Assembly (NCBI GenBank): GCA_020226215.1
Contig: CM035234.1
Span: 62,001-126,000, forward strand
DNA from: Sindora glabra
Taxonomy: Eukaryota; Streptophyta; Magnoliopsida; Fabales; Fabaceae
Direction: 5' to 3'
DNA: 64,000 bases
Shown: piece after piece, positions 47,566 to 61,072 of the stretch
Layout of the letters: each line of letters begins with the position of its first letter
How positions within the stretch are numbered: position 1 is the stretch's first letter
The notes under the pieces: generated by a model
Database searches by the model: none
Seen by the model: only the letters and a program-made list of their open reading frames with translations
Told to the model about the DNA's origin: nothing
Position numbers and translations under genes: made by a program

Positions 47566-49865
47566 AAGAATAAATCAATCATAGTTCTTGTTTTGCTAAA
47601 CCAGCCAATAGAGCTATAGTTCTAGAAAATTGAATGTCCATAATGTGCAAAGATTAAGATGTGTGATATGGTAATTTTGAATTGGCATTTTTTATATTTA
47701 AATTTAATGTCTCAAATTTGATTCTTGTCATGGACTTCTGAGTTTCTCAAATAGTTTAGAAAATTTTACTAATAAATTGAATTTTAAACATTATTTAATT
47801 CTATCAATAATTCTTAAATAAATTTTCATGCCACTATAGATCATCTTATCTTATTTTTTTTCCATACTAAATTGGTTTTTGATATGGCGAGTGACATATT
47901 AATTTACAACAATTAAGATCAATTTTTATAATTAAAATAGTTATTAATATAGTTCAATCTATGTAAAATGACAAACGCATGTCTTTAAAAAACCACTACC
48001 TAATGATGATTCAGATAATCATGAATCTTGCTTTCTTGTTGGCAGGGGCTAAGTGTCTCTTGTGTATTACCTACAAATATAAAATTTTTCCTTATAATTT
48101 TTAACAATTTTTTTTCAAAAGCTTTTTATACTATTCTCTTTCTAAAAATGTGTCCTTAGCTTCACTTTAAATATTAGTATAGTTAGCATTTGAAATTTAA
48201 TATATCTTGTAATCTTATCATCATTTATCATCTAACAAAAGATTTTGATCAATTACTAAAGTTGTCAACTTCATATTGGACAACATGTGTCTAATAACAT
48301 AAATGAAAGTAATACTTCAAGAAAAGTTGGTAAGTAGTTGATTCATTCAATTTTATTTTGTAAGTTTTTTTTTTAATTTAGAAAACATCTAAAGTTTAAT
48401 TTAATTAAATAATCTTCTTGTGGTGCTAAAGTCCCCTACCGTTCCTACATTAAAACCCATGCTCTTGAATTTAAAGGACTTTCCCATGCTTTAGTTTTTA
48501 AATAACCCTCCACCCTGTATGCTCTTTCCTCAAGTCCCTTTTTCACTTTTTTGTTTCTTGTATCCTCCACTATCGTAACTTCCATTAGATTAATATTCTA
48601 AACATATTGCTTAACTCACATACCTTGAACCTTAGTAGCTTTACCCTATAAAAGCTTATCTAGATCCTTCTTAATGCACAAAAAAGAATTTTTTTTACTA
48701 CAACTAAACTCCATTGCTTTCTTTCTTTATATTAGTTACGTGCAGAAACTATTCTTGAAACCTCCATAACAGACCCTTTGTTCTTAGAGCCTTCTCTTAC
48801 CTCCCCAACATATCCCTCATTATAATTTTAATAACCTAGAATACCTATATGCATGTCCATAATAGCCAATGTTCCTTAAGTATATCTTACGAATTTGGTA
48901 CTATAGCAAAAAAAAAATCTAGTCCTCATTCATAGTCAGTAAATTTACATTACCAATCCTGCCTTGCCCAAATTGCAAGAACATAAGTTAATAACCCCTA
49001 TAATAAACTATAACAATAAAATCTCCCTTACACAGTAGATGAATAGGTTTATAATATTCAGACAACCTAAGAGACTCTCCTATAAAGAGAAAAATTTAGA
49101 TACTAGAGAATAGTTTTAAATTGTTAGTGTCTACAAATTCTCTATGATAATATAACATACTCATGCCCTTACTAAGTATGATTTATTGTAAGGTAGCACT
49201 AACAAATTAAACTAAAAGGTAGAAATTTTTTCTCACATTCAAAAATATTATGAGTATATTGCTGTTATGTTTTCTTTTGGCTTATTTTTTTTTTATTAAT
49301 GATGCTAAACTTCGACCTTTAATTTTTCTTTTGTAGATTTGGCCATATGAGGAAAGCAATAAGTATGATTTTGTTCAAGGGCTTTTTACTCTGTTCTGTA
49401 GTTACAAAATAACATTCTTTTAAAGTATGTATACTTATTTTATGCTCTTGATATTTTACTGCATATATTACTTGATAAATGATTAGAATCAGAGGAACTC
49501 AAAGCTACAAAAATTTCAAATATGCTTCAACCTAGGCTCCTACTTATGTTTTCTTATCACAAAGAAATCCTTGAAATCACAGGCATATTGTGCACAGAAA
49601 AGAGAGTTGTTGATTAGTTTGACTTTTGTTCTCTTGCCTTTCTATATGTTTTTTCCTTGTTAAAGAGATAATTTGATTCATATATTATTTTAATATACTC
49701 TGTTACAGTTCTCAAATGCCATGATATATTTTATAGAATATACTGATTTTGAGTTTCTATGAAGGCAAATTCCATTGCAATGGGCCTTTAAGGTATATAT
49801 ATTAAGGTGGTTAGCTTCTATGTTTGGAACAATTTTTAGAGATCTTTAGGATATTCTAGTTTTTG
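47566..49865. other. CACTA internal region between nested elements
   Basis: AT-rich sequence of the host CACTA element between the retrotransposon and the solo LTR. No coding frame or further transposon terminus is seen. Confidence 0.4.
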
Positions 49866-52739
49866 TGTAACTCCCTAACTTAATAATACTTTAATTCTCA
49901 TTAAATAGAAAATTTATTGCGCAATTAGGCCTTTTTGAAGATAATTTAAGATTCTGCGAAACAAAATATTACAAATTCTGAGTTTCAAAAATTTTCTGCT
50001 CATTTCCAGAATTACTGGACCAACTTCAAAAATATAAAAACTACATTACAGAACTTCAAAAATCATGAAATTTAATTCTATGAACCTTTCACGTGTTAAA
50101 TTCATCCTGTAAAAATTTTACATAATTTAGACATCATTATACCTTTCAAAACTCACAGCAAAGTGTTCCTGTCCCAGTGCTGTCCAGAATTCACAACTGT
50201 AAAAGTAAGCCCTTATTTAATGGGGTAAATCAACTCCAAATAATCTCAAATTTTGTATGGGAGTTTATTAACATGTTATATACTTGACATAAAATTTTCA
50301 GATCAAAATTCATTCATTTAATCCTTCTGATCACTGAGTTACAATTAGTACTCAGCACTGTGACGGTAACAGGGCAGTCCAAAACGTGTAATAAATTCAC
50401 ATAGCATAAGAGCTTATTTTAAGCTGAATTTTGGCACAGAGAATGGAAATTAAATGAAGTTCACTCCTGAATTTTATCATAATTTTTAGAGCATAAAACT
50501 TAACCAAAAGTCCCTGCAAACATACTCCTCTTACTGCCTACGAATTCACTGTTCATTTGGTCATTTATTATTCATTTGGTCATTTCCAATTTCACAAATA
50601 TTGCATACTAAGTTGCCTTCTACTCCAAACCAACTCACAATACATCAAATTCATATATTTCATATAATATAAGTAAGGTTCATATAGTTATATAAAAAGT
50701 TCAACTTACAAAACATATATCCATCACATACTAACATCACAAACTATATAAACATTTTTAATACAACTTCAAAACATTATTCTCCTTTGTCAAGAGGGCC
50801 TTTAGAAGTATCACCTGGAATGGTTAGTAACAATATAGAAACATAAGAAATAAGGTTTCCCAGTAACTAGTTATTTCAAGAAAAACATATCAAGTCATTT
50901 CAGATCCTTAAGCCAATAAAAATATACATTCCAAAATCAATTAATCAATCATTTAACACATTATTTCATACCATTGTCATCTAATACCATTGTAGGAATC
51001 ATGCACCGTACACAGCAATCATCAAGCCCATTCAAGGACTCATATAGATATCTAGATGGTCATCACAGATAATTGTATCTAAGCCTCATACACAGCAATT
51101 TCACTGTCTTCTCGGGGTACTCGGGTCATAAGTCTCACATACAGCATTTCACTGTCTTCCCGAGGTACTCGGGCCATAGGTATCGCACACAACAACTTTG
51201 TACACATTCCATACAATGGCACAAGATACAGAAAAGCATGTAAATAGAAAACAGAGCTTAAGGATAAAGTTAGCTACCTTTTAAAAGCTTCCAATAGTGA
51301 TGTTTCCTTTGCCCTCACTTAAAAACTTCTTTACAATTCCTCTTATCTTTCCAACTTGTCACTTCTTAGTCTACATAAATACACATCATAGTTCTTATTA
51401 AAACATCATCATTTTTCTTAAACTTCATGCATTCTTCACTTCCTTCACATACACTAAGCCATGAAAGAAGTACCCAAATTTTAATGTACATTCCAATACC
51501 TCCTAAATTTTATTATAATACATTATTCTATTCTTCCAAAAACACAATTTAAATGGCTAAATCTCCTTCCCTCCTTCTTTTCCATGGTCACGGTTTTGGC
51601 TTTTCAAAAGGTGATTTTTACACAAGCTTTCATAATTCAAAATTTCATCTTCCATAGACTTCATAATTCATAGGAATCATTCTAATTTCATCAATTTAGC
51701 TAAATTCCAAACAAATCATGCCAAATCCATACATACACCATTATGCCTCTAAAACCCTAGTTTGTACATCATGATTTCTTGTTGTTTTTACACCAAATCA
51801 AAGCCATATATCAACATAATAATATCCAAAACATCATTAGACATACTCAAATTATTCAAAACTCCATGATCAACCTCCTTTGACCACACTAACATCAAAA
51901 TTTTAAGAAACTAAAAAGAGTATATTAAAGAGCTTTTAGAGGAGAACATTTTTACCTCTTGGAGCAACTTGAGAATCCTCACTTAGTGCTCACCAAACTT
52001 GATCAAACTTGAGGTTTCTTCAATCTAAACACACCAATAGATAGAGCTTGATAAGAGGAGTAACTTTGTCTTCTACACCTAAGCCTAATTCTCATTATTT
52101 TTGGGTGAAAAAGTTAAATGAAATTTTCTCTCTCTTCCTTCTCTTTCTAACTCACGGTTTTAGCTTCTTTCATGGAGTCTTCCATGACTTTGGAGAAGAA
52201 AGGAGAAGGAGAAAGAGTTTTCATAAAGTTTCAAGGGTATTTTGATCATTTTTAAAAATTTCAAGGGTATTTTGGTCCTTTCTCACCAATTAGTAAGGCT
52301 ATTCTTGCCATTTTCTTCTAATAATGACACTTGTCATGTGTCTATTAGTCATACTTTATGGAATTACATACTAGACTCTAAATTCTTGGTTATTCATATT
52401 AGATCCTAAATTCTTAGTTATTCACACTTTAACTCACACTCGATTTTGTACTTTTGCAATTTGGTCCATAGGGTTTCTATCTATTTAAAATTTCTTATAC
52501 TATCAGACTTAGACAACTTCCATTTCTAGGATTTTCTAACTTCCTTTAATCATCTATATTATTTAGGAAAATTAATTCTTTTCCTACTACCCTTTTTCCT
52601 TCAAAATTTTTATTACACTTACACTTAATTCCTTTCAACTTAAGATTCACCTACCAAACTAATTCAAACGTGCTCTTCGTTTTTACGACCTTAGAATTTA
52701 GAGATTCAAATAATAAAATTAAAAATTCAGGACATTACA
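49866..52739 (-). mobile_element. Solo LTR, Ty3/gypsy-type, 2.9 kb
   Basis: A 2874-bp LTR with ends TGTAACTCCCTAAC (left) and CAGGACATTACA (right); on the - strand it opens TGTAATGTCC, as many chromoviral plant LTRs do. TTTTG occurs immediately before (49861-49865) and after it (52740-52744), a perfect five-base target duplication. It has no internal region, so it is a solo LTR. Near 50785-50825 the - strand reads CAGGTGATACTTCTAAAGG, followed by CCCTCTTGAC; such sequence is common in Tekay/Del-like LTRs, so the lineage is a tentative call. A duplicated unit occurs at 51091-51187 (CACTGTCTTC..GGTACTCGGG twice). An open frame of 65 codons at 52048 is not considered a gene. Confidence 0.8.
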
Positions 52740-52744
52740 TTTTG

Positions 52745-53680
52745 CCTAGTTAATGTTCTTCAAAAACTTATTTATTTATTTTTCATAGGAAAAATGTAGT
52801 AGAATAAGAAACAAAACTAGAAGAAAAAATAAAACAAAACAAAAAGCCACTGAATCAGAAATAAATTACATTTGATAGATCATCCTAAATTAACTAACAA
52901 TTTCACAACTTAAAATAGTGCTTGAGGGGGTTAAGGTTGAGAACACCAATAACAACCTTGAAAATAAGCAATTTTCCAAATCAATTGACCAAATTTTGTT
53001 TATAATCTATTTTATTTGACTAAATCTATTCACACTTGAAAACATTGAAACATGATACCCACAGTTACAGTCACAAAATAAGCATAGCCAAATAGGTTAT
53101 TGGAAATTTAATCATAGAAGTTAACCTTAACCCTAAGTTGAAGACTAACTGCACTATAGAAGCTGATTAGAGATTGTTAAGGATGAAATAAATGCATTAA
53201 CACATAAAATAAACCTTCAAAGAATTTAATCATAGGAATTGAAAAAATAATCGGAGTACTTGTAGAAATAGAAGAAGGAATCACACAAAATAATGATATA
53301 ATTGAACGAAAGAGGAAGGCAAAATTAAATAGGATCAAACTTGAGTTGCATTACCTCTGAAGGTAAAAAAATGAAATCCCTACTTTGCCTTGCAATTTAT
53401 TGTGTTTTTTTTAAGTCTTGAGTGTGTTTTTTTTTAGCTATCTAAAAGTGTTTTTAAGTTTTCTCTCTCTTTATGTGCAAACTCAAATTAGTAAGAAAAT
53501 AATATTTTATTTAGCTTCCACACAAAATGCAGATGGTGTGCATGCTAAAGGAGTTATACTTAATAATGGTTATTGACTGTCACAAAAAAAATCGCCATTA
53601 CACACACTAAAAGATCTATTAAATTCTCTTCATTTAGCGGCGCTTATGACAAGCATTATTAGAAAACCACCATCGATCAC
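52745..53680. other. CACTA right subterminal region
   Basis: Non-coding sequence leading to the right CACTA end. It includes motifs related to those at the left end (AATCGCCATTAC, AGCGGCGCTTATGAC, AACCACCATCG) within the last 120 bases. Confidence 0.45.
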
Positions 53681-53699
53681 TTATTTTCTTGTAGCAATC

Positions 53700-54550
53700 T
53701 TAAAATCTAATCCCAAATTTTAAGCTTTCCTTATAACATTTCATTTTCCATTAGCATAGCTTGTTCAAAATTCTAAACATTGAGCATGCATCCTCTATGG
53801 TTGACATCCTAAAGGCCAAAGGTTGCTTCTCAATTCACTTACACTATAAGAGCAGACTTTAATTTCAACAAACTTACATAGGTATTCATTTTGTTTAATT
53901 TCAACAAATAGTTGACAATTAAAGATAACAATTTGGACATTGTACATTTTGTTAACCAAAAAACATCTCATTTATGGGACTAAAAAGTACATGTATCTCT
54001 TACATAGTTAAAATGATTTAATCATATTTAGTTCCTTTTGATAAAGATAAGATATATGTGCATGTTCAAATGTTTCACAAATTAAACTCCAATAAAATAA
54101 GTGAATGACAAGCATCTAAATGGCCATTTATTTAGTATATTCCATGCATTTTATTATATATTATTTTTTTTGGTATTCCATGTTTGAATTCATGAATATA
54201 ATGAAAAATAACATCCAAAATTTTAGCTTGTTTGGTATTTCATCTTTTCACTGGTTTGAATTTTTATTTGAAATATTAGCTGATTTCTTCTAAATGTGTG
54301 AAATTAACAAATTTTCATTTTTTTATTAGTTAAGGAGATCCTTTTGGTTTCAAATCACAAGGTCCATCCTCTCAATACTAGGAAAAAATTAATTAAATCA
54401 TTCTCTTTTAATCTGATAATTTATATTTTTATATTAATATTATTTTAATAGTATAAAACTATAGAGATTTTCAAAAATTCTATTTTATTAATTATATCAT
54501 CCTAATTCATTTTAATTTTTTTAATATACTAAATGATAAGGATAAAATCT
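53700..54550. other. AT-rich spacer between the two CACTA elements
   Basis: No gene. ACTAGGAAAAAATT near 54378 could be a decayed CACTA-type end for the element that follows, but it is too weak to assign. Confidence 0.35.
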
Positions 54551-54559
54551 TTATGCATT

Positions 54560-57150
54560 TATCAAGGAATAACAATGAGTATATTAATGGTGTTCAATTT
54601 TTTCTTGATTCTACTTTTGCTATAAAAAACCTCAAGAGGAAGAGATTTCTTATCCTTGTACAAAGTGTGCCAATGGTAAATTGGAAAAAAGGGATGTTGT
54701 TTATACCTATTTGATATGTTATGAATTTATAAAAGGTTATAAAATATAGGTAAATCATGGAGAAAGGTTGACACCAATGGATCTTGATGGTGACATGGAT
54801 GATAATTATGATAAAGATTCACATGATGATATTAAAGGGTTACTAAATGATAGATTTAGAGACATGGTTAATACAAAAGGTGTATATGAAGGCCCCAATG
54901 GACATGTAAAGAAATTTTTCAGCTTAGTGCATGAGGCAAAGCAAGAATTATATCTAGGTTGTAAAAATTTCTCCACTTTATCATTCACAATTCAATTGTA
55001 TCTATTAAAATGTCTCTATCGGTGGAGTAATGCATCATTCACATTCTCTTGGAATTATTGAAAAAGGCTATGCCATAATTAAATATTCTTTCTTCCTTCA
55101 ATAAAACAAAGGCTATAATAAAAGATTTAGGTGTTAGCTATAAAAAGATTGATGCATGTCCTAATAAATACATGCCATATTGGAAGAAAAATAAGAAAGA
55201 TAACTCATGCTATAAACATAGGGTTTCATAATAGAATGAATATCCTCAAGTACATTGTGACATTAAATCTTTTAAGAAAACTCAAAATGTAGCCTCTAAA
55301 ACATTGAGGCACTTCCCCTTAATTCTAAGATTTCAAATACTATTTGTATTTTTAAAAATAACTAAGATATTGAGATGGCATGAGGAATACCACTTGAAGG
55401 ATGGGAAAATAAGACATCCTACTGATGTTTACTATAGAAAAACTTTAACAGAATTCATCCTAACTTTGCAATTAATCCTCATAACCTAAGACTTGGTTTA
55501 GCTAGTGATGAGTTTAATCCATTTCAAACCATGAGTAATTCTTATAGTATATAGCCCATACTTTTGATGGCATATAATTGATCTCCTTAAATATGCATAA
55601 AGTCAAAATATTGCATGCTATCTTGAGTAATTCTTAGGCTATAAACACTTAGAAATGAGATTGATCTGTACTTACAACTTTAATTGAGGAATTAAAGGTT
55701 TTGTGCGACTTAGGAGTAGAAATATATGATACATCAAAGAATCAAAATTTTCAAATGAAAGCTGTTATTTTATAGACTATTAGTGACTTTCTAGCATATG
55801 TTATGTTACCTAGTTAGAGTACTAAAGGAAAGTTGTCATATTCTTATTGTAATTATAAGACTTCTTCATCCTATTTGAAACATAGTTGAAAATATATACT
55901 ATATATGTCATTATGCTTTTTTAACATATAGATCATCCATGGAGATTTGATACAAGGTCTTTCAATAAGCTAATTAAGATTAAGTCTCCACCGCTGCTAT
56001 AAGAAAGAACACAAATCTTAAAGAAGTTAAGGAATTTTGAAAATATTTTTAGAAAGAAGCAAAAGAAAAGCATGAGTGGTCCATGGAAAAAGAGGGTTTT
56101 TTTTAAATTGGCATTTTGGCAACATAATACATTAAGGTATAATCTTGATATAATGCATATAAAGAAAAACATATATGATAATATAATTAGGACATCATTG
56201 GATAATTTAGGGAAGGAAAAATACCATGCAAATGCCTGTTTTGATCTACAAAATTTAAGAATAAGAAAGAATCTTGAACTAATGATAACAAAAAATAGTA
56301 TCAAAATCAAGATTTCAAAAGCTTATTTCTCTATGACAATAGAGGGAAAAACCATTTTTTATAAAGTTTTGAAGACAACAAGACTACCAAAATGCAAATA
56401 AATGAAAGAAAAATATCTGGATATAAGACTCATGATATGCACTTATATTGCACTACTTGTTACAAATACCAATAAAAAGCTTATTGTCTAGCCATGTTGC
56501 TATTCTTTTGATTTGTCTTGGATCATTCTTTTAATTTTGGTGTAAGAAAGTTACTACAGTTGAATAAATAGATTATTTAGAAGTAGAAAGTGTATAAATT
56601 CTTTGGTAATCAAAAAGAGTTTTCCTTCCTTGCTTCTTTGATATAATGGTTCATTTGCAATTCATCTTGCAAACAAATTAAGATCAGGTGCTTTAGTTCA
56701 ATTTTAGTTGATGTATTTTCTTGTAAAAGTAATCTAACTTACCATGGAAGAATAAATGATATTCTAGAATTATATTATTATGCCTTTCTCAAAGTTATGT
56801 TATTGAAGTGTGATTATTTTGAGGTTAGAGAAAATGCATATGAACTTACTTAAGTTCACTTTAATAGAAGATATTATCGGGACAAACCTTTTATGCTAGC
56901 ACATCGAATACATCAATGCTTCTATGTTCAAGGACCATTTGATGAAAAAAAAAGCATAATGTTATAAAGACGTTTCCTAGAAACTTGTTTTGCATTAATG
57001 ATGTCAAATTTTAATTCTTACGAAAATCATAGGAATGAGCCACCTAATTATTTGATGAATTTTTTAGATCTTAAGATGATAATGGTGCATTTGAATTAGT
57101 AAAAAAAGACATAGCATTTAATGTATTACATATGCTTAATTTTATAGAAT
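54560..57150 (+). pseudogene. CACTA TNP2-type transposase pseudogene (element 2)
   Basis: A second dead TNP2 gene, on the + strand. Visible in order: the transposase-associated region near 54630-54720 (EEEISYPCTKCANGKLEKR); at 54768-55061 an open stretch with AKQELYLGCKNFSTLSFTIQ and LYLLKCLYRWSNASFTF; the TNP2 core near 55304-55560 (ILRWHEEYHLKDGKIRHP, RLGLASDEFNPFQTMSNSYS); at 56072-56401 LRYNLDIMHIKKNIYDNIIR; and a DUF4216-like block near 56760-56940 (DKPFMLAHRIHQCFYVQGPF). Core segments seem shortened compared with element 1, consistent with internal deletions. Stops are frequent. The terminal repeats of this element were not found. Confidence 0.75.
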
Positions 57151-57206
57151 TGATTTTATTATATGATTTGGAATTAGTTTACAATATTTTAAAATTATTC
57201 AGTTAA

Positions 57207-58680
57207 TGTTGTATTTTTATATTGTTTCAAGTTTTTAGTTATATCTTATGTTCTGGATATTGGATTAAGGCGATCTTTATATTGTTGAAGAGTTTAAAAA
57301 AATCTCTACAATTTTTATATTTTAGTCAAAGCTAGTTTGGATTTCTGGAAGATCTAATTTAGCTAAAAAGTTGAAGCCCTATCCCTATTCTAGTTGAGCT
57401 AGTTTTGATTTTTAGGCTATATTTGAAGTTAGAGAGGTTTAATCAAGGTCAAACTAACATCTACATTTTTGTAAGATCCGACCTTACAAATTTTATGTTT
57501 AGAGTTCTATGAGACTATGTAATTTTCATGATCTTATATTAGGTGGAAGTTAGACTTATGAAATTTTACTATCATAACTCTTATAGTTCATTGCATTGTA
57601 ACATAGGTTCTAGACTTCTAAAATTAGCAAGACCCTACTCTTTGTAACCCTTAAAGGCATAGGATTCAGGTCCATTAGGGCTTTAAGGTTATCAAGTCAG
57701 ATAAAGGAGGTAAGAGTACACAAACTTTAACATACTACATAATTTAATAAAGATAATTTTTCTCTTTTTTAAACTTTTTATTTTACAGTAATAAAAGTTA
57801 AATTTCTTGTTGATTCAAGGATTTTTAGGCTTATTTTTATTAAATTATGGGATCCTAATTTGTAACGCTGATTTTTTCTAACGATTTTCTTTTTCCTAAA
57901 TTTTTTATGTTGATTGCTTGAAATTGCATAAATTGAATATTGATTTAGTATAATTGGTGTTCAACTATGATTTATGATTTTCATCTATTTTTATGTTGAA
58001 TTATGGTTAGTTAGTCATGATTACTTATATAGGGATGGAAGGTTGAGAGATTAAATTAGAAGTTTCTAGTTTAATTTCTTAGTTTAGCTGGATTTTATTT
58101 TTAATTCAATTTCAAATCTGGCTCTATATAAATTATAGTGGTTGCTTAATTCTACTAATATTAATTAATCAAATTCTAGATGAATAATCTAATGTAGGAT
58201 TCATGTATTATTGCAAGAGTTTTAAATAATTTAAGATTAAAAAATTAATTGGAATGGTCAATTATTTTGTGATCTATGATTAATGCACACTAGAGGCTCT
58301 CAAAACTTTAGATTAACTACTTTAATATATTTATTTTATTTTTTATTATTTTACTTCTATATTTTACTTTTTTAGTACATTTATTTTAATTTCATATCAA
58401 ATCCTCTAAATTTGGTTTTATGTTAATTATGTTCTATATTACATTCTGCTTGAATTTTATTTAGCATTCTATTTGAGTTTTAGTTGCATTCTATTTGAAT
58501 TCATTCCTTCCATTTTTAGTGCATAAAAAGCTTAACAATTATGTAATTATTGTTAACAAATAATTAAGAAAGGATATATTAAGGGATTACTAGAGGTACA
58601 ACTTAATTTGTCATTCTATATTATATAATTTTTAACAAACTAATTATAATCAATTTTAAATTGTTATGATGCACATATCA
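57207..58680. mobile_element. LTR-like element, family L1.5 (copy B)
   Basis: A diverged direct copy of the sequence at 23594-25081, starting TGTTGTATTTTT and ending near ATGCACATATCA. Alignable blocks occur along its whole length (GCTAGTTTTGATTTTTAGGC region, CTAGACTTCTAAAA, TTTAGTATAATTGGTGTTCAA). A target duplication could not be recognised. It interrupts the second CACTA element between its TNP2 remnant and second gene. The L1.65 solo LTR (58686) lies directly at its right border. Confidence 0.55.
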
Positions 58681-58685
58681 ATAAC

Positions 58686-60337
58686 TGTTGGGAATTCGGA
58701 TTATCACATGCAGCGGAATTTTAAATTTTTGATCCGAATTCTACCTAGGATCCATGCAAAAAGCATAAGTCAATGATTAGGGTTTTACCTATTGGGCACT
58801 CGTGTTTCTACTGATCAAAACTTGAGAGCAGATGAATCAAACGCCGGCCGAAAGGTACAGCGTCTCTACGGTATCCACACGGAGTGAACAACGACCTCTC
58901 ACCCTCCACGCATCTGCTAGGATGCGTTTTTCTCTCTAAGAATTAGGATTGGATGTTTTCTGAGTGATTTAGGGTTTATATGGAAGCTTAAAACGTGATT
59001 ATTAAGTGCTGCCCTCAAGTCCCCTTTTATAGAATTTAGACAAGCTATAATCCTAGTCCTACTAGGATAATGCTTCCAAAATCCTAATCACACTTAACAA
59101 CTCATCTTATCCTTATCCTAGAGATAATGGGAAGAGATAAGACTTATCTATTAATTATCTAATATTAGATAATAATATTATCTCATAATATAAATATCCT
59201 AATTATTAGATAATTGCATATAGTTATCAAATATCAGAATAATATTATCTCATAATATATTTATCTAATATCTGATAAGATAATTATTTGATATTTCTTT
59301 AATATCAAATAATATCATATAATATATATATATATAAAACATGAATTATTATTCTTAATAATATATATATGCACGAAAATAAGTCCAATTAATTGGATAT
59401 TAATATAATTAAAGTTCAATTAATTATTGTCTTATTCCTACTCCTTTTGTGTGACCTTATAGGTTCTTACTACGTTGACAATGACTTATTATTGAGCCAT
59501 AGATAGCGAGCGGTATCTAGCAATACATCATTGTCACTCAAGTAGTAAGAATATCTGTGATTCGACATTCACCTAATACATGATCAACGTTTTGCATCAT
59601 AACCCTTTTGTAATAATATCCAAATTGAATTGGAGGCATGGAATGTGTCATCCTCGTCAATGTTCAATTTATATTTCTTGATGCTGAGTAGACTTAAAAT
59701 AAATAATTAATATCACATATTAATTCAACTGAGTATGGCCATGCATTTCTAAGTCTCACTCAATCAAGGGGCCCAAGGATATTTCTCTTTTATATAAGAG
59801 TAACAAAATTCCATTTACATCACTCACTTCCCTCTGCATGATTTATGACATACCCAATCAATGCCCTACTTGTCATCCTGATTAAAGGTGACATAGGACA
59901 ATATTAAAGTGAGTAATTCCTCATGTAGGGAACCGTAGTGACTTCAGGTCAAAGGTTTATGTGTAGTTGTGATCATATGAGAATAATTTATGACACGTTT
60001 ATCCATGCAATATTCTCATAGTGGGTCAGTCCAGTACATTGTTCACTTAGCAATGTACTCATGTATTGACTTGATATCACATATCCATGATTCGTAATTA
60101 TCAGTTAATATACATGCTAGTCTCGATGTATTATTACTATCCTTTTCGTAATAATACTTGACTAGGGGCATTTTAGGAATAGCAAAGCTATTCCAAGGAT
60201 AATTATTATATTAAGTTATAAATTGCGCATAATAATAATAAAAATAAATATAAAATTAAATTACCTAAAATAAAATATAATACATTGTGTATAACTCTAA
60301 TCATCTTATATGATTGGTTCTAGGATACACACCAACA
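58686..60337 (+). mobile_element. Solo LTR, family L1.65 (copy 2)
   Basis: A 1652-bp element with ends TGTTGGGAATTCGG and ACACACCAACA, flanked on both sides by ATAAC (58681-58685 and 60338-60342), a perfect five-base target duplication. It is the reverse-complement homologue of 18454-20117 over its full length. There is no coding region. The perfect duplication and intact TG..CA ends suggest it is the better preserved of the two copies. Confidence 0.85.
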
Positions 60338-60508
60338 ATAACTTCATCTAAACCTCTTGAAAATGCAAACGAAGTCAAATATGAAGATAATTCTGGATGT
60401 AGGGATACTATATGAGACTCTATGGAGCAGTTTAGCTTTTGTATATTATATATAGTATTATAGAATAATAGAATAATCAAGTAATAATAGATCTTGAAAT
60501 ATTTGGTC

Positions 60509-61072
60509 TTTAGTTGTTATTTTTTTCTTTAACAAAACCTTATAGCATCATATATTAATTCATTTTATTTTGTGGTATAATGCAAGTAGTTCTATTACTT
60601 TCTTCTTGTTGCCATCTATTATTTATGACCATAATAATTAGTAAAGCTGAAAATATTGAAGGTTATTTTTTAATTGCCAGCAATTCTTATTATAGTAAAA
60701 ATGTGAAAGTAATAATAAAGCAAAACTTTTCTCCTAAATTTGTTACATTAGTGGGTGGGCGTTGTAAATATAATAGGAAACTTGAGACTATACATGTCAT
60801 TTGATGCTATTTATAGCCTATCAAAATGAAGGAAAGTTTCTTTTATGATATTGTAATAAATTATATATTAAACAAAATAGATAATTAAATTATAGACATA
60901 GCACAAAAGTAATAAATTATATTTCTTGCTTTTAGTTCTTGTTTTTTCATTCCTTAACAAAAGCTTATAAAATTATATATTAATCCATCTTATTTTGTTG
61001 TATAATGCAAGCAGTTATATTACTTTCATCTTGTTACCTTTTATTCCATGTTAGCATATTTGCTTTGGAAGG
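60509..61072 (+). repeat. Tandem pair of ~145-bp units each starting a small ORF with a signal-peptide-like N-terminus
   Basis: Units at about 60509-60657 and 60931-61072 are related and 425 bases apart at their start codons. Unit 1 opens a 74-codon frame at 60580 (MQVVLLLSSCCHLLF...); unit 2 opens a 29-codon frame at 61005 (MQAVILLSSCYLLFHVSIFA). Both begin with a hydrophobic, secretory-signal-like stretch, and similarity also covers about 70 bases upstream of the ATG. They lie between the TNP2 remnant and the second transposase gene of CACTA element 2, so they could instead be duplicated first exons of that gene. No function is assigned. Confidence 0.4.

Larger units (their letters stand above)
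32917..53696 (-). mobile_element. 20.8-kb CACTA (En/Spm) transposon carrying nested elements
   Basis: The left end is CACTACAAGAAAACAAG (32917). The right end, read inward on the - strand, is TGCTACAAGAAAATAAG (53696), the same motif with few changes. ATC stands at 32914-32916 and again at 53697-53699, the 3-base duplication expected for CACTA transposases. The right terminus has lost its canonical CAC (GTAGCA instead of GTAGTG on the + strand). Inside are a TNP2 pseudogene on the - strand (38290-34890), a gag-protease retrotransposon (39977-47565) and a solo LTR (49866-52739). Subtracting these insertions leaves about 10.3 kb, normal for an autonomous CACTA element. No second (TNPA/TNPD partner) gene was identified. 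Confidence 0.75.

Noticed and set aside
55933..56310. Open frame of 125 codons on the - strand
   Set aside because: It is the antisense of the TNP2 segment of CACTA element 2, which has a clear family match on the + strand.
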